DNA of 64,000 nucleotides from Segetibacter sp. (GCA_028288485.1 JAQBNO010000142.1:1-64000); one strand, 5' to 3'. Counted from the stretch's first letter, positions 14,898 through 25,443 are shown. Program-made: numbers and translations. The notes: generated by a model from the letters alone, not told the origin.

Positions 14898-17897
14898 ATG
14901 ACGATTAAAAGACTGCTTTACGCAATTGTCTTGCCTTTGCTTTTATTTTCAGCACAATTGATTGCGCAAGAAAGAGTAGTTACCGGAAGAGTAACAGATA
15001 CGAGTGGTGCACCTGTGGCCAACGCCTCGGTATTGGTAAAAGGCGCTAAAACAGGAACACAAACTTCTGCCGATGGAGCGTTTTCAATAAGAGTTCCTTC
15101 AAATAACGCCTCATTGGTTATTAGCTCTGTAGGCTTTGGGACACAGGAAGTAGGCGTTGGAAGTGGCGAGGTTAGTGTTTCTCTTCGTTCAACTAATGCT
15201 GCGCTAAATGACGTAGTGGTGGTAGCGTATGGTACAAGAAGGCGGGGTGATTTAACAGGGTCGGTTACTGCCATTACTGCAAAAGATTTTCAAAAAGGAG
15301 TTATTACCTCGTCGGAACAGCTGTTACAAGGTAAAGTTGCAGGATTGCAGGTTACCACAGGCGGCGGCGCAGCAGGAGGCGGAAGCAGGATCAGGATTCG
15401 TGGCGGTGCTTCCTTAAATGCAACCAATGACCCTTTAATTGTTATTGATGGGGTTCCGGTAGAAAGTAATGGCATAGCCGGTTCTGCTAATCTTCTCAAT
15501 ACCATCAACCCTAACGACATAGAATCGATGTCTGTACTGAAAGACGCATCAGCAAGTGCGTTATATGGTTCAAGAGCATCAAACGGCGTGTTGATTATTA
15601 CAACGAAAAAAGGTGCAAGAGGTAGAGTAAAACTCAACTTCAACACCCAGGCGTCAGTTGCAGAAGTTGTGAAAACAATTGACGTCCTTACTGGAGATGA
15701 AATTCGTGCTATTATTAATGCAGATGCAATAGCTACCGGGAATAACACCTATAAAAATATTTTGGGAACCGCGAATACTGACTGGCAAAATGAGATTTAT
15801 CAAAAAGCCTTTACCACCGATAATAACCTGAGCGCAAGCGGTACTCTAGGTAATGTTTTACCATTTCGTATTTCAGCGGGTTATTTAAGGCAGGACGGAA
15901 TTTTGAAAACAGATCATTTTGATCGCTTGTCTTCTGCATTAAACCTGTCACCACGTTTTTTTGCGGATCATTTATCTGTAAACCTGGCTGTAAAAGCAAG
16001 TCAAACAAAAAACCGGTTTGCTAACGGGGGCGCGGTAGGTTCTGCCGTTAATTTCGATCCAACTCAGCCGGTACTTGCAAATAATAAATTCGGCGGTTAT
16101 TACGAATGGTTGCAGACAAATAGTTTCCCCATTGATCTTGCCACCCGTAACCCGTTAGCCTTGCTGAACCTGAGAGATAATACTTCAACCGTTAACAGGT
16201 TGGTTGGAAACGTTCAACTCGACTACAAACTACACTTCCTCCCAGATCTGCATGTTCTGGTTAACCTCGGCATGGACTATTCAAGTGGTAAGGGAAATGA
16301 CAATATCGACTCTTTATTGGCGACTAACTATAAAACGGGCGGTAGCAGAACATATTACGAGCAAAAGAAGAAAAACTATTTGGCGGATGTTTCTTTATTG
16401 TACACAAAAGAATTACCCTCTATCAGAAGCAAGTTCGATTTGTTGGTGGGTCATAGTTACCAGGATTTCATCACTGAAGTTAGTAATTTTCCAAGGTTAA
16501 GTTACAGGGCTCTCGCTGATCCAGCTAACCCCGGCAAACGTGACACTATAGCTGGCTCTGAACCAACTTTCCTGAATGATGAACCTCAATATCGTTTGGA
16601 GGGCTATTTAACAAGGTTGAACTATACCTTCAACGACAAGTATTTGTTGACTGCTTCTCTCCGTCGCGACGCAAGTTCACGGTTTTCTCCACAAACTCGC
16701 GTGGGTTATTTCCCGGCAGTTGCTCTTGCCTGGAAATTAAGAGAAGAGTTCTTTAAAACAAGCCCGGCAATAAACGATCTGAAGTTAAGGCTAACCTGGG
16801 GGCAAACCGGTCAGCAGGATATTGGTAGCTTATATCCTTATTTGCCACGTTATTCCCAAAGTAATGGTACAGCTCAGTACCAGTTTGGTAATACGTATTA
16901 TAGTTTTCTTCGTCCTTCGGCTTATGACGCCAACATTAAATGGGAAACTACTACCACTATTAATGCCGGTTTAGATTTCGCATTTGCAGCTAACAGGATC
17001 TCGGGTTCCGTTGATGTTTACCGGAAAAGAACGAAAGACCTGTTGAGCGTTATACCGGTTGCCCCAGGAGCTAATTTTGATATTGCCTTGTTAACCAATG
17101 TAGGGAACATGGAAAATAAAGGGGTTGAATTTACACTAAATACAACACCTGTACGACATTCGGATTTTAGCTGGGATTTTGGATTTAACGTAACCTACAA
17201 CCAGTCGAGAATTACAAACCTTTTAAAACAGCAGGATCCTAATTTTAAAGGAATTGATGTAAGTGGTATTAGCGGAGGTACAGGTAATAATATAGGTAAA
17301 TTTACAGTGGGCTATAGTCCTTATTCTTACTTTGCTTACAGGCAGGTCTACGACAGGAACACAGGGAATCCGATCGAAGGTTTATATGATGACGGGAACC
17401 GTGATGGCAAGGTAGATGACGCCGACCGTTACCTGTATAAAAAACCTGCTCCTGATGTATTGGCAGGTATCAACAGCCAGGTAAATTATAAAAAGTGGAG
17501 TGCCGGCATTTCGGGCCATGGCTCTTTTGGAAACTATTTGTATAACAACTATAATTCTAACAGCGGTATTCAAAGAACAATAAAAAACCCGCTGAATTTT
17601 ATTGGCAATGCCTCCCGCAATTATCTCGCTACCCGGTTTGTTAACAACCAATACCTGAGTGATTATTATATCGAGAATGCTTCTTTCTTCAGGTTAGACA
17701 ACCTTAATGTTGGCTACAACGTAGGTAAGGTATTCAAAAACGCTGCTAACCTTAATATAATGGGAAGCATACAAAACGTGTTTATAATTACAAAATATTC
17801 AGGGTTGGATCCTGAAAGCTCAAACGATACAGGAGTAGATAATACAATTTATCCACGTCCCCGTATCTACTCAATTAGGTTTAACCTTGATTTCTAA
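14898..17897 (+). CDS. SusC/RagA family TonB-dependent outer-membrane transporter (999 aa)
   Basis: Outer-membrane channel that imports oligosaccharides or other large ligands with energy from TonB/ExbBD. After a signal peptide (cleavage near AQERV) comes a carboxypeptidase-D-like domain (about 25-105, starting VVTGRVTDTSGAPVANASV), then a TonB-box-like DVVVVAYGT, the plug (about 115-235, with the SusC signature LKDASASALYGSRASNGV) and a 22-strand barrel ending in FNLDF. No anti-sigma-interacting N-terminal extension is present, so regulation is more likely by the nearby NUDIX-type regulator. It is followed by SusD at 17 bp. The cargo is not fixed by sequence. Confidence 0.95.
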   Translation: MTIKRLLYAIVLPLLLFSAQLIAQERVVTGRVTDTSGAPVANASVLVKGAKTGTQTSADGAFSIRVPSNNASLVISSVGFGTQEVGVGSGEVSVSLRSTNAALNDVVVVAYGTRRRGDLTGSVTAITAKDFQKGVITSSEQLLQGKVAGLQVTTGGGAAGGGSRIRIRGGASLNATNDPLIVIDGVPVESNGIAGSANLLNTINPNDIESMSVLKDASASALYGSRASNGVLIITTKKGARGRVKLNFNTQASVAEVVKTIDVLTGDEIRAIINADAIATGNNTYKNILGTANTDWQNEIYQKAFTTDNNLSASGTLGNVLPFRISAGYLRQDGILKTDHFDRLSSALNLSPRFFADHLSVNLAVKASQTKNRFANGGAVGSAVNFDPTQPVLANNKFGGYYEWLQTNSFPIDLATRNPLALLNLRDNTSTVNRLVGNVQLDYKLHFLPDLHVLVNLGMDYSSGKGNDNIDSLLATNYKTGGSRTYYEQKKKNYLADVSLLYTKELPSIRSKFDLLVGHSYQDFITEVSNFPRLSYRALADPANPGKRDTIAGSEPTFLNDEPQYRLEGYLTRLNYTFNDKYLLTASLRRDASSRFSPQTRVGYFPAVALAWKLREEFFKTSPAINDLKLRLTWGQTGQQDIGSLYPYLPRYSQSNGTAQYQFGNTYYSFLRPSAYDANIKWETTTTINAGLDFAFAANRISGSVDVYRKRTKDLLSVIPVAPGANFDIALLTNVGNMENKGVEFTLNTTPVRHSDFSWDFGFNVTYNQSRITNLLKQQDPNFKGIDVSGISGGTGNNIGKFTVGYSPYSYFAYRQVYDRNTGNPIEGLYDDGNRDGKVDDADRYLYKKPAPDVLAGINSQVNYKKWSAGISGHGSFGNYLYNNYNSNSGIQRTIKNPLNFIGNASRNYLATRFVNNQYLSDYYIENASFFRLDNLNVGYNVGKVFKNAANLNIMGSIQNVFIITKYSGLDPESSNDTGVDNTIYPRPRIYSIRFNLDF

Positions 17898-17914
17898 TTC
17901 AAAAAGTGATTATT

Positions 17915-19540
17915 ATGAATATTCGAACTATAAAAAATTTGATCGTCGCAGTTGTTGCAATAAGTTTTGCAACCTCCTGCGCTAAAAAACTAGACCTGTT
18001 TCCGGTTAATGATCTTACCCCGGAAAAAACGTATTCTACAGCGGCAGGTTATAAAAGTGTGCTGGCAAAAATATACGCAGGCCTTGCAATTACCGGTAAT
18101 GCTGGTCCTGCAGGAGCGCCGGACATTGGAGGAGGACTGGATGAGGGATCGCAGGTTGCATTTATTCGCGGTTTTTTTAATTGCCAGGAATTACCTACCG
18201 ATGAAGCTGTTGTTGCATGGAACGACCAGACCATCCACGATTTCCACAATTTACGGTGGACAAGTGCTGACCCTTTCTTAAAAGGGATGTATGCCCGTCC
18301 CATTTATAATATTACCATAGGAAACGAATTCTTAAGAGAATCAACCGATGAAAAACTCGCTTCGCGCAATATCACTGGTAACGACGCGGCTGAAATTAAA
18401 AAAGCCAGGGCTGAAGTTCGTTTTCTACGCGCTTTTAATTATTGGGTTATGATGGATCTTTTTGGTTCATCTACGTTCATTACCGAAGCCGATGAAATAG
18501 GTACCAGTCTGCCAAAACAAATAAAAAGAGCCGATCTTTTCACCTACATCGAAACTGAATTAAAGGCAATTGAGACCGATCTTGCTCCTGTTAAAACGAT
18601 TGAATATGGAAGGGTTGACCAGGGAGCAGCGTGGGCATTGTTGGCACGTATATATTTGAATGCTGCTGTTTATACAGGAACACCGAAATACACAGAGGCA
18701 GTTACCTATGCTAAAAAAGTAATTGGCGGCGGTTATCAATTGAGATCGGGTTATCCAAAACTATTTATGGCTGATAATGATAAACAGAAGGATGAGTTTA
18801 TGTTTACCATCAATTGCGATGGACTACGCACCCAGGCATATGGCAATACGTCATTTCTTATCCACGCGGCGGCGGGAGATGATCATGACGAGTATGGTAC
18901 AGGAAGTGGGTGGAACGGCTACAGGGCCACGGCTGCTTTGGCTAATTTATTTGCTGATAAATCAGGTGCTACCGATAAAAGGGCATTATTTACTACTTCC
19001 AAATTCACTCCTTCCCCTTCACAGATGGCGATGCCGGATATAACAGATTTCAAAAATGGTGTTCATGTTAAGAAGTGGGTAAATATTCGTTCAGATGGTG
19101 GCGCGGTATCGGATGTAAACAGGGATTTCGCCGATATTGATTTTCCCGTATTCAGATTATCTGAAATGTACCTGATCTATGCCGAAGCATTCCTTAGGGG
19201 TGGTACAGGAGCCGATGCTGCTACTGCATTAGATTACATGAATAAAATCCGCTTTAGAGCGTATGGCGATAGTTACGGACCAGGTGATGCAGGTAAGCTG
19301 AATCCTACAGATTTAACCTTGAAAACTGTGTTGGATGAAAGAGGAAGGGAATTATATTGGGAAGGACATCGGCGTACAGATTTAATTCGATATGGTTTAT
19401 TAACAACTGCTACCTATTTATGGCCATGGAAAGGCGGAGTTGCGTCGGGAACAGCAGTAGATGCAAAATATAATCTATTCCCGGTTCCGGCCGCAAACAG
19501 AACTGCTAATCCTAACCTGGAGCAAAATCCTGGTTTCTAA
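17915..19540 (+). CDS. SusD/RagB family outer-membrane lipoprotein (541 aa)
   Basis: Ligand-binding lid of the SusC transporter. The lipobox Cys is in FATSCAKK, followed by the typical LDLFPVNDLTPEKTY N-terminus; TPR-like helices fill the middle (ARAEVRFLRAFNYW; QGAAWALLARIYL) and the C-terminus has the DERGRELYWEGHRRTDLIR signature. I start at the third Met because the signal peptide begins there; the frame opens three codons earlier. It is coupled to SusC by a short gap, and the SusE gene follows within about 30 bp. It binds glycans at the cell surface. Confidence 0.95.
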   Translation: MNIRTIKNLIVAVVAISFATSCAKKLDLFPVNDLTPEKTYSTAAGYKSVLAKIYAGLAITGNAGPAGAPDIGGGLDEGSQVAFIRGFFNCQELPTDEAVVAWNDQTIHDFHNLRWTSADPFLKGMYARPIYNITIGNEFLRESTDEKLASRNITGNDAAEIKKARAEVRFLRAFNYWVMMDLFGSSTFITEADEIGTSLPKQIKRADLFTYIETELKAIETDLAPVKTIEYGRVDQGAAWALLARIYLNAAVYTGTPKYTEAVTYAKKVIGGGYQLRSGYPKLFMADNDKQKDEFMFTINCDGLRTQAYGNTSFLIHAAAGDDHDEYGTGSGWNGYRATAALANLFADKSGATDKRALFTTSKFTPSPSQMAMPDITDFKNGVHVKKWVNIRSDGGAVSDVNRDFADIDFPVFRLSEMYLIYAEAFLRGGTGADAATALDYMNKIRFRAYGDSYGPGDAGKLNPTDLTLKTVLDERGRELYWEGHRRTDLIRYGLLTTATYLWPWKGGVASGTAVDAKYNLFPVPAANRTANPNLEQNPGF

Positions 19541-19570
19541 TTGCTCACTGAATTAAAAAAAACTACTAAT

Positions 19571-20410
19571 ATGAAAAGTTTTTTGAAAATAATGCTCTTT
19601 TCATCTTTCCTTGTTACAGCCTTGGGGTCATGTAAAAAAGATGAAAAGAAAGACTTCTTTGAAGGAGGAAAGGCACCTGTATTAACTGGATCAGTTTCAG
19701 GTAATATTCCCCTGTCTTTCACAAACGCCGACGATCCGGCAGTGAAATTCTCCTGGACCAATCCTGATTATTTATTTACCACGGGTACCAGTTCGCACGA
19801 TGTAAGCTATATATTAGAAATAGACACCGCCGGTGCTAATTTCACTAATCCCAACAAACAGACAGTCTCAATAAGTAAAGAGCTAACTGCTTCCTTTACT
19901 CACAGCGTTTTCAACGATTATTTACTTAACCAGCTGGTTTTAAGACCAGGAATGCCGCATAATCTTGAAGTGCGGGTAAAATCAACTTTAGGATCTAATA
20001 ATTCTGTTCCGCTGGTTTCTAATGTTTTGAAATTTAGGGTAACCCCTTATGCCATTCCGCCTAAGGTAACTCCGCCTGCATCGGGCCGACTCTATATAAC
20101 CGGAAGTGCTACACCCGGTAATTGGATGGGTGGAGGAGATGCTGAAAAAGTTGACCAGCGGTTTACAAAGATCAGCGACACACAATATGAAATCATTATT
20201 CCGTTAACAGGTGGCGCATCATATGTTTTTGTATCAGTATATGGTAATTGGGATAATAAGTATGCTATTAGTATTAAGAACGATCCTAATTCTGTAAATG
20301 GTGGCGACTTTAAGGCTGGTGGCGAAGATATTCTTGCTCCTGCTGCCTCCGGCAAATATAAAATTGTTGTTGACTTTCAACGTGGCAAATTTACTGTTAC
20401 ACCCCAATAA
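19571..20410 (+). CDS. SusE-type outer-membrane lipoprotein (279 aa)
   Basis: Surface glycan-binding accessory of the Sus system. Lipobox Cys in TALGSCKKDEKKD, then a SusE N-terminal fibronectin-like domain (about 35-165; PAVKFSWTNPDY, SYILEIDTAG), and one C-terminal starch-binding-like domain beginning RLYITGSATPGNWMGGG. I start at MKSFLKIML because this gives a clean signal peptide; the open frame begins 10 codons earlier. It lies between susD and a paralogous protein, in a single operon. The ligand is presumably the same as that of SusC/D. Confidence 0.88.
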   Translation: MKSFLKIMLFSSFLVTALGSCKKDEKKDFFEGGKAPVLTGSVSGNIPLSFTNADDPAVKFSWTNPDYLFTTGTSSHDVSYILEIDTAGANFTNPNKQTVSISKELTASFTHSVFNDYLLNQLVLRPGMPHNLEVRVKSTLGSNNSVPLVSNVLKFRVTPYAIPPKVTPPASGRLYITGSATPGNWMGGGDAEKVDQRFTKISDTQYEIIIPLTGGASYVFVSVYGNWDNKYAISIKNDPNSVNGGDFKAGGEDILAPAASGKYKIVVDFQRGKFTVTPQ

Positions 20411-20419
20411 ATTATAAAC

Positions 20420-21502
20420 ATGAAACATATATCAAGACTACTTCTCATGGCTGCTACCATTGCAAGTTTTGGGGCCTGTGATAAGGTAGACGATCTTCCA
20501 CTTCATCAAAAGGCTACTCCTTCTTTGCTGACAACTTCTGCCACCACCCTTGCACCTCCTCGTGCAGATTCTGGTAAAAGCATACTTACCCTTAACTGGA
20601 CCTATCCAAACCACGCAGCTGCCGATCCAAATTCAATTAAGTATATTATCGATATTGACTCGGCGGGTAAAAATTTCTCTAGTCCGCTTACTAAAGTGGT
20701 TATCGGAAGTTTAACAACCACCTATCTCGCAAAAGATTTCAATAATTTTTTACTTGCAAGAGGATATACTCCTGCTGTTCCTGTCGATCTGGATGTACGG
20801 CTTACTTCATCATATGGCAATAATAATGAAAGAACCAGCTCAAACATTTTGAAGTTGAAGTATACGCCCTATGCAATCAGGACTATCGTTAATTATAGCT
20901 TTCCTAAAGCTTTACGGGTTGCAGGAAATTACCAGGGATGGGCTCCCGGTACAGCGCCTAAAATTGTTGATAGCACCGCTTCAGGAACAACAGGCACTAA
21001 ATACGAAGGTTATATAAACTTTACCAATGCCAGTCCCGAATTTAAATTTGTAAAAGGCGACGACTGGCCGGCAGGCGATTTTGGCGGTGCGGGGGCAAAT
21101 AAGTTAGGAGGCGGCGACAACCTAAAGTTAACCGATGGCCAGGGTGTGTATTTGATAAAAGCCAACACCCGGGCACTAACATGGTCCGCTACAAAAATTA
21201 ACTCGTGGGGTGTAATTGGAAGTGCCACACCTAATGGTTGGAACGCATCTACTCCAATGACTTTGAATGCTGACGGCACCTATTCAGTTACTGTTGCGCT
21301 TACCGGCGGTAATGACATAAAGTTTAGGGCGAATGATGCGTGGGATATTAATTTTGGGGATAATAAAGCGAACGGTGGACCTGATAATGTACCTGACTAT
21401 GATAGCAACGATAATATCGCGATAGCCACTTCGGGAACTTATGTAGTTACTTTAGACCTGTCGAGAGCCGGAAATTATTATTATACTTTGAGAAGACTGT
21501 AA
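20420..21502 (+). CDS. SusE/SusF-like outer-membrane lipoprotein (360 aa)
   Basis: Paralogue of the preceding protein with the same N-terminal domain (LNWTYPNHA, KYIIDIDSAGKNF) but two C-terminal binding modules instead of one, starting near LRVAGNYQGWAPG and WGVIGSATPNGWN. A lipobox Cys is in ASFGACDKVDD. Such proteins add surface binding sites for glycans beside SusCD. It is 9 bp after the susE gene and closes the Sus operon at a terminator. Confidence 0.86.
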   Translation: MKHISRLLLMAATIASFGACDKVDDLPLHQKATPSLLTTSATTLAPPRADSGKSILTLNWTYPNHAAADPNSIKYIIDIDSAGKNFSSPLTKVVIGSLTTTYLAKDFNNFLLARGYTPAVPVDLDVRLTSSYGNNNERTSSNILKLKYTPYAIRTIVNYSFPKALRVAGNYQGWAPGTAPKIVDSTASGTTGTKYEGYINFTNASPEFKFVKGDDWPAGDFGGAGANKLGGGDNLKLTDGQGVYLIKANTRALTWSATKINSWGVIGSATPNGWNASTPMTLNADGTYSVTVALTGGNDIKFRANDAWDINFGDNKANGGPDNVPDYDSNDNIAIATSGTYVVTLDLSRAGNYYYTLRRL

Positions 21503-21525
21503 TAGTTTGAACATATAAAAAGTAT

Positions 21526-21559
21526 AGGGTTGTCTTTAATAAGGACAGCCCTTTTTTTG
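21526..21559 (+). terminator. Terminator of the Sus operon
   Basis: A stem pairing AGGGTTGTCTTT with AAGGACAGCCCT (two G-T pairs) is followed by a run of seven T. It lies 24 bp after the SusF-like gene. Confidence 0.8.
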
Positions 21560-21609
21560 TACTTAACTTTTGTAATTCTCTGCAACATCGTTGTGTCACT
21601 CACTTTTAC
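21553..21609 (-). repeat. Dispersed repeat, copy 6 (core variant B)
   Basis: Minus-strand head GTAAAAG with core GTGAGTGACACAACG; its A-rich tail overlaps the T-tract of the Sus operon terminator. Confidence 0.7.
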
Positions 21610-21741
21610 TTTCATCCTTAATTCGGCTTATTTGTCTCTTCAATTAGCCGTTGAATATTGTACTTATCTTCCCGCTATATTTATAAAAGCACGCAATTTC
21701 TACAACTTTCCTAATAAAGTGCCGCTCAATTATGCGTTGCC

Positions 21742-21803
21742 GATGAACGGATTGCGACGCAACGATGATGCCTCCCGAACTCAAGCTCGTATTATAAAAA
21801 CGT
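21742..21803 (+). repeat. Dispersed repeat, copy 7 (GATGAACGG head)
   Basis: Carries GATGAACGGATTGCGACGCA then ACGATGATGC; the same 30 bases occur in reverse at 58470-58499. The head differs from GTACAAG copies and corresponds to an internal junction of the long forms. The 21503-21944 gap holds only the terminator, two repeat copies and the promoter. Confidence 0.7.
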
Positions 21804-21917
21804 CCTTCTAATCGTTCAGTCGCCATGATACGAATAGGCTGGTAACTAAAAAGTTCGCTACAGTCTTATTTGTGTAAGAGATATTTTATTAAAAGGATTT
21901 CTTCCTGGGGCAGAAAC

Positions 21918-21925
21918 TATATTTG
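21918..21925 (+). promoter_or_regulatory. -7 element before the glycosidase gene
   Basis: TATATTTG, a full TAnnTTTG match, ends 19 bases before the ATG. No clear TTG is seen at -33, so another factor may be needed. Confidence 0.4.
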
Positions 21926-21944
21926 TAATTCCTGAATCTACTAT

Positions 21945-24542
21945 ATGCATTTGTCATCTAAAAGCTGCCGGAACGTGTTACTTGTGTGTTCCCTTTGTCT
22001 GCCCCTTTTGAAAACGGTCGCACAAACCGGGAAACCGGTAAAAGGCAACCTGGTATATGTAGACAAGAACGGCGTTCTTCGTTACACAAAAGGCAATGCC
22101 GAAGCTGCTTTTTTCGGAGTTAATTACACCGTTCCTTTTGCCTATGGTTACCGGTCTGTAAAACGGACTGGCATCGAATTGGAGCAGGCCATTGACCACG
22201 ACGTGTATCATTTGGCGAGATTGGGTTTGGACGCCTTTCGCGTTCACGTATGGGACTGGGAAATAACTGATTCGTTAGGGAATTTGTTAGAAAACGAACA
22301 CCTGCGATTGTTTGATTACCTGCTGGCAAAACTGGAAGAACGAAATATAAAGATCTTAATAACGCCAATTGCTTTCTGGGGTAACGGTTATCCTGAAAAA
22401 GATGAAAGAACAGGCAGCTTTTCGAACGTTTATGGCAAGGGACCTTCAGTGGTAGCGGAAGCTCCCATTAAAGCACAGGAGAACTATATGAAGCAGTTCT
22501 TTTCACACGTAAATCCTTATACTAAGCTTACTTACACAAATGATCCCGGCGTAATTGCTATGGAAATTAATAACGAACCACATCATTCAGGTCCTAAAGA
22601 AAGAACGACAGAATATATCAACAGGCTTGCTGCCGCCGTAAGAAGCACCGGGTGGACAAAACCCGTCTTTTATAATATCAGCGAATCTCCCACTTATGCC
22701 GATGCTGTTGTAAAATCGAATGTAGATGGCCATAGTTTTCAGTGGTACCCTACAGGTCTCGTTGCCAACCATACTTTGGAAGGAAATTTTTTGCCTCATG
22801 TCGACAAATACCATATCCCTTTCGATACCATTCCTGCTTTTAAAAAACGGGCAAAAATGGTATATGAATTTGATGCAGGAGATGTGTTGCAATCGTATAT
22901 GTACCCGGCAATGGTGAGAAGTTTCAGGGGCGCGGGCATGCAATGGGCAACACAATTTGCCTACGATCCAATGGCAACGGCCTATGCAAATACCGAATAC
23001 CAGACACACTATGTAAACCTGGCGTATACACCTTCAAAAGCCATCAGCCTGATGATTGCTTCAAAAGCTTTTCACAAGCTTCCCCGTTTAAAATCTTATG
23101 GCACCTACCCGGCTGATAGTTTATTTGATGTTTTCCGGGTAAGCTATAAAGCGCAATTAAGCGAAATGAATTCGCCGGAAGAGTTTTATTACTCTAATTC
23201 AACTTCCACCCAACCTGTAAACATAAATAATCTTAAACATATAGCCGGGGTAGGAAATTCTGCGCTTGTACAATACAAAGGGTACGGTGCTTATTTTCTC
23301 GATCAGGTTGCACAGGGCGTATGGAGATTAGAACTAATGCCCGATGCCATTCACATAAGAGACCCTTTTGAAAAGGCTTCACCAAAAAAAGAAGTTACCA
23401 GAATACAATGGTTAAAACAATCAATGCAAATCATGTTACCTGATCTTGGTACTGATTTTACAATTTCAGGATCAAATCCCGGTAATAGTTATTCCACTAC
23501 TTCTTCAGCAAATACATTCGAAATTTCTCCTGGAACATATATACTGAAAAGCAAAGCAAAAAGTGGATTTGCAGTTGATGCAAATTCCAAAGTAGGATTA
23601 TTAGGATTGAATGAGTTTGTGGCTCCTCAACCTGTTAACGGCGATGTTTATGTAACTCATCAACCTCACTCCGAAGTTTCTCCAGGAGTTCCGTTTACTA
23701 TTGCTGCTAAAATTGTAGGTGTTAATGCCGGTGACAAGGTTTCTGCTGAGCTGCGGAACTCTTCAGGCAAATGGAAAACTATTCAATTAAATCCAACTTC
23801 CGGTTATGATTATAGTGCAGAGGTTCCTGCAGATATAGTTACTCCTGGCCTGGTTAATTATCGCATCATCATTCACAAAGGGGGTAATGATTTCGTTGTT
23901 TTTCCCGGTGCTCAAAAAGAAGATCCGTATGCCTGGGATGCATATGAAAGTGAAAGCTGGGAAACTTTTGTAGCACCATTGAATGCTCCGTTGGTCTTAT
24001 TCAATGCAAATGATGACAGGAGGAAATTGGATATTTACAATCCTTCGTGGAGAAACAACGTGATAGAATATATAACAGCAGAAACTCCGGGCCAGCTTGT
24101 TTTAAAAGCAACAATGAATAAAAGAGCACCGCAACAAACTTTTGGCTGGCAACAGGTCATTTCAGGTAAGTTACAGGTTAGACAATCAGAAATCGGATCT
24201 TTTAATGAAATAGTGGTTAAAGCAAGAACGAAGGGTGACTTGCCAGTAGATATAAAAATAGTTTTACTTACTAAAGATGGTTTGGCTTTTGCAACTCATG
24301 TAAGCGTTTCTAACCAGTTTAAGAACATAGCCGTTCCATTAGATTCATTTAAAGCAGATTCTACTTTATTGTTGCCGAGGCCTTATCCGGGCTTTCAGCC
24401 ACTTATGTTTAAAGCTGCAGCAACAGCGAGTTTCAGATTAAGAGATATAGAGAAAATGCAGGTTTTCATGGGAGAGGCAGCTAATAATATTGAAACTTCA
24501 ATTCTGGAACTTGAGTCTATCTTTTTAGATAAGCGTAAGTAA
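21945..24542 (+). CDS. Secreted clan GH-A glycoside hydrolase (GH5-like), 865 aa
   Basis: Exported glycosidase with a signal peptide (about 1-27, cleaved near TVAQTG). The N-terminal TIM barrel (about 35-390) has GVNY at strand 1, FRVHVWDW at strand 2, the acid/base Glu211 in EINNEPH after strand 4 and the likely nucleophile Glu308 in MVYEFDAG at strand 7, the clan GH-A arrangement. The C-terminal 450 residues are beta-rich and include a module near residues 700-860 that looks like a carbohydrate-binding domain. The exact family and substrate are not clear. Its place between a Sus locus and galactonate genes suggests a galactose-containing glycan. Confidence 0.75.
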   Translation: MHLSSKSCRNVLLVCSLCLPLLKTVAQTGKPVKGNLVYVDKNGVLRYTKGNAEAAFFGVNYTVPFAYGYRSVKRTGIELEQAIDHDVYHLARLGLDAFRVHVWDWEITDSLGNLLENEHLRLFDYLLAKLEERNIKILITPIAFWGNGYPEKDERTGSFSNVYGKGPSVVAEAPIKAQENYMKQFFSHVNPYTKLTYTNDPGVIAMEINNEPHHSGPKERTTEYINRLAAAVRSTGWTKPVFYNISESPTYADAVVKSNVDGHSFQWYPTGLVANHTLEGNFLPHVDKYHIPFDTIPAFKKRAKMVYEFDAGDVLQSYMYPAMVRSFRGAGMQWATQFAYDPMATAYANTEYQTHYVNLAYTPSKAISLMIASKAFHKLPRLKSYGTYPADSLFDVFRVSYKAQLSEMNSPEEFYYSNSTSTQPVNINNLKHIAGVGNSALVQYKGYGAYFLDQVAQGVWRLELMPDAIHIRDPFEKASPKKEVTRIQWLKQSMQIMLPDLGTDFTISGSNPGNSYSTTSSANTFEISPGTYILKSKAKSGFAVDANSKVGLLGLNEFVAPQPVNGDVYVTHQPHSEVSPGVPFTIAAKIVGVNAGDKVSAELRNSSGKWKTIQLNPTSGYDYSAEVPADIVTPGLVNYRIIIHKGGNDFVVFPGAQKEDPYAWDAYESESWETFVAPLNAPLVLFNANDDRRKLDIYNPSWRNNVIEYITAETPGQLVLKATMNKRAPQQTFGWQQVISGKLQVRQSEIGSFNEIVVKARTKGDLPVDIKIVLLTKDGLAFATHVSVSNQFKNIAVPLDSFKADSTLLLPRPYPGFQPLMFKAAATASFRLRDIEKMQVFMGEAANNIETSILELESIFLDKRK

Positions 24543-24633
24543 CATGGATGACATTTTAGAGGTTCTTTTTTAGTAGTGATAGAATGAATGTAGATAATTC
24601 CGGTATTGTGATTGGTGCATAGGGAATCTTCAA

Positions 24634-24694
24634 GTAAAAGTGAGTGACACAACGATGTTCAAGAAGGATAATAAGTTGGTCTGCGCAAGAAAAA
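24634..24694 (+). repeat. Dispersed repeat, copy 8 (core variant B)
   Basis: Head GTAAAAG, core GTGAGTGACACAACG, then GATGTTC and an AAGAAAAATG tail; between the glycosidase and the aldolase gene. Confidence 0.7.
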
Positions 24695-24802
24695 TGCATG
24701 TAGAGCCAGGCAGTATAATAGTATTGTGAGATTATATGGGGTGGCGTTTTCTGCAAACAAAACAACCGACCAAACGACCGAACAACCTAATAAAATAATT
24801 CA

Positions 24803-25432
24803 ATGACCACCCTATCTCAAATATTAGAAACCAAAATAGTAGCGATCATCCGCGGAGCAAATCCAAAAGATGTTATAAAGATTGCCAAAGCACTGCACGA
24901 AGGCGGGGTAAAGGCGCTGGAGATAACCCTCAATTCACCAAAAGCATTATCAGTCATTGAAGAAGTTTCAGACCAGCTAGGGCACCAGGTATTGGTAGGC
25001 GCGGGAACAGTACTGGATGCTGAAACTGCAAGAGCCGCAATTACAGCAGGCGCAAAATTTATCATTTCACCCACGGTAGATGTAAAAACAATTAAGATGA
25101 CGAGGCGCTACGGTATCGTTAGTATTCCCGGTGCTTATACACCTACTGAAATATTAACCGCTTATTCTAATGGCGGAGATATTATCAAAGTTTTTCCGGC
25201 CTCGGGAGGTGTACAATATATTAAAGACATTCGCGGACCACTTGCTCACATTCCATTAATGCCTACAGGTGGAGTTAGTCTCGAAAACATCAAAGAGTTT
25301 CAAAAAGCTGGCGGGGTAGCTTTTGGTATTGCAAGCGCATTGGTTGATACAAAAAATGAAATAACCGAAGAATATCTACAACAACTAACAGATAAAGCCC
25401 GTAAGTTTATACAGGCAGTTGCTTCACTTTAA
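24803..25432 (+). CDS. dgoA: 2-dehydro-3-deoxy-6-phosphogalactonate/gluconate (KDPGal/KDPG) aldolase (209 aa)
   Basis: Class I aldolase that splits 2-keto-3-deoxy-6-phosphogalactonate (or the gluconate epimer) into pyruvate and glyceraldehyde-3-phosphate. The Schiff-base lysine is Lys129 in IIKVFPAS, with Glu40 in ALEITLNSP and Arg17 in AIIRG. Length is standard. The neighbours, galactonate dehydratase 11 bp downstream and KDGal kinase beyond, favour the galactonate pathway over Entner-Doudoroff. The symbol reflects the KDPGal aldolase part only; the E. coli dehydratase is a separate gene. Confidence 0.88.
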   Translation: MTTLSQILETKIVAIIRGANPKDVIKIAKALHEGGVKALEITLNSPKALSVIEEVSDQLGHQVLVGAGTVLDAETARAAITAGAKFIISPTVDVKTIKMTRRYGIVSIPGAYTPTEILTAYSNGGDIIKVFPASGGVQYIKDIRGPLAHIPLMPTGGVSLENIKEFQKAGGVAFGIASALVDTKNEITEEYLQQLTDKARKFIQAVASL

Positions 25433-25443
25433 TAAACAACACT